A DNA stretch of 21,100 bases from a virus. Every line of letters starts with the position of its first letter. The first letter of the stretch is position 1. The stretch spans positions 1-21,100 of the IMG/VR virus record IMGVR_UViG_3300030419_004055; one strand, written 5' to 3'. The notes below the pieces were generated by a model. The model was not told the origin of the DNA. It saw only the letters and a program-made list of their open reading frames with translations, and made no database searches. A program made the translations under genes and the position numbers. This document shows positions 20,775-21,100 of this stretch, piece by piece.

Positions 20775-21100
20775 ATGTCTCAGATTAATGTAACCACTAT
20801 AAAGAGTAGAACAGGAAGTGCGCCGAATTTCTCAGAAGGATTGGTCTCATCTGGAATTTCTACCTTTACTGCTGCGGTTTCCATTGCAGGAACTCTGACT
20901 TACGACGATGTAACTAATATAGATTCGGTAGGACTCATAACTGCCCAGGGAGGTATCAACGTCAGTGCTGGCAATATAAAGGTAAATTCAGGCATTGTAA
21001 CGGTTGGTACTGGTGTAACGATATCATCAGACTTTATACACGTTGCTGATAATTCTAAGATTAATGTTGGTACTGGTTCAGATTTAGTTTTATATCATAC
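20775..21100 (+). CDS. Tail-fibre-like protein, 5' part (continues past window), block E
   Basis: The frame is open from ATG 20775 to the window end (108 full codons). It begins MSQINVTTIKSRTGSAPNFS and continues EGLVSSGISTF, LTYDDVTNIDSVG, ITAQGGINVSAGNIKVN and ISSDFIH, all closely matching the block C fibre at 12258. After that the two part: VADNSKINVGTGSDLVLYH replaces LGDNKKIQLGIASDLTIQH. This second form is also common in marine phage fibres. It shares the head but has a different shaft, and its 44-nt leader is identical to that of the block C gene. Its length and tip are outside the window. Confidence 0.82.
   Translation, partial: MSQINVTTIKSRTGSAPNFSEGLVSSGISTFTAAVSIAGTLTYDDVTNIDSVGLITAQGGINVSAGNIKVNSGIVTVGTGVTISSDFIHVADNSKINVGTGSDLVLYH

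Noticed and set aside
1-21100. tRNA genes, integrase or attachment sites, insertion sequences
   Set aside because: No cloverleaf-like stretch with T-loop GTTCGA-type consensus outside coding sequence, no transposase or recombinase motifs, and no gap larger than about 60 nt is left between genes.

Overview
The window reads as part of the late structural region of a large marine tailed phage, most likely a T4-like myovirus of cyanobacteria or another marine bacterium. The evidence is the T4-type late promoter motif (TATAAATA and close variants) repeated before structural genes, fibre proteins built from the GDGSNLTG / DVVSSGIVTAD / YYDNS modules typical of marine T4-like phages, glycine-rich adhesin-like proteins, and interspersed 2-oxoglutarate/Fe(II) oxygenases. 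All 24 supported genes lie on the + strand with almost no spacing. No tRNA, photosynthesis, integrase, replication or packaging gene is visible, so the host cannot be fixed from this window.

The layout follows a repeating pattern. A typical block is: T4-type late promoter, fibre-like gene, often a second late promoter and a small beta-rich protein, then an adhesin-type gene (glycine-rich or beta-propeller), then a 2OG-Fe(II) oxygenase gene, alone or with further enzymes. Block A (1-6986): end of a fibre protein, small beta protein, 475-aa fibre, glycine-rich protein, then three oxygenases and a flavin-dependent halogenase. Block B (6986-12213): small fibre, small beta protein, glycine-rich protein, small conserved protein, then oxygenase, NodU/CmcH-type carbamoyltransferase, oxygenase. 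Block C (12217-14723): fibre and glycine-rich protein paralogous to those of block A, then a translationally coupled oxygenase-like gene. Block D (14711-20719): two fibre-like genes, small beta protein, three tandem predicted six-bladed beta-propellers, an oxygenase and an alpha-helical protein of unknown role. Block E starts at 20734 with a promoter and leader nearly identical to that of block C and runs off the window.

Two promoter classes seem to divide the work. Structural genes follow late-type TATAAATA motifs 16-22 nt before their start codons. The oxygenase cassettes of blocks A, B and D instead follow near-consensus sigma70 promoters with exactly 17-nt spacers, two of them almost leaderless. 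The enzyme genes may therefore be expressed separately from, and earlier than, the adhesins beside them. The main hypothesis is that this is a modular host-recognition locus in which each adhesin block carries its own tailoring enzyme(s): seven oxygenases, one halogenase and one carbamoyltransferase. These could modify the adhesins, a host surface molecule or a small metabolite. The substrates cannot be read from the sequence.
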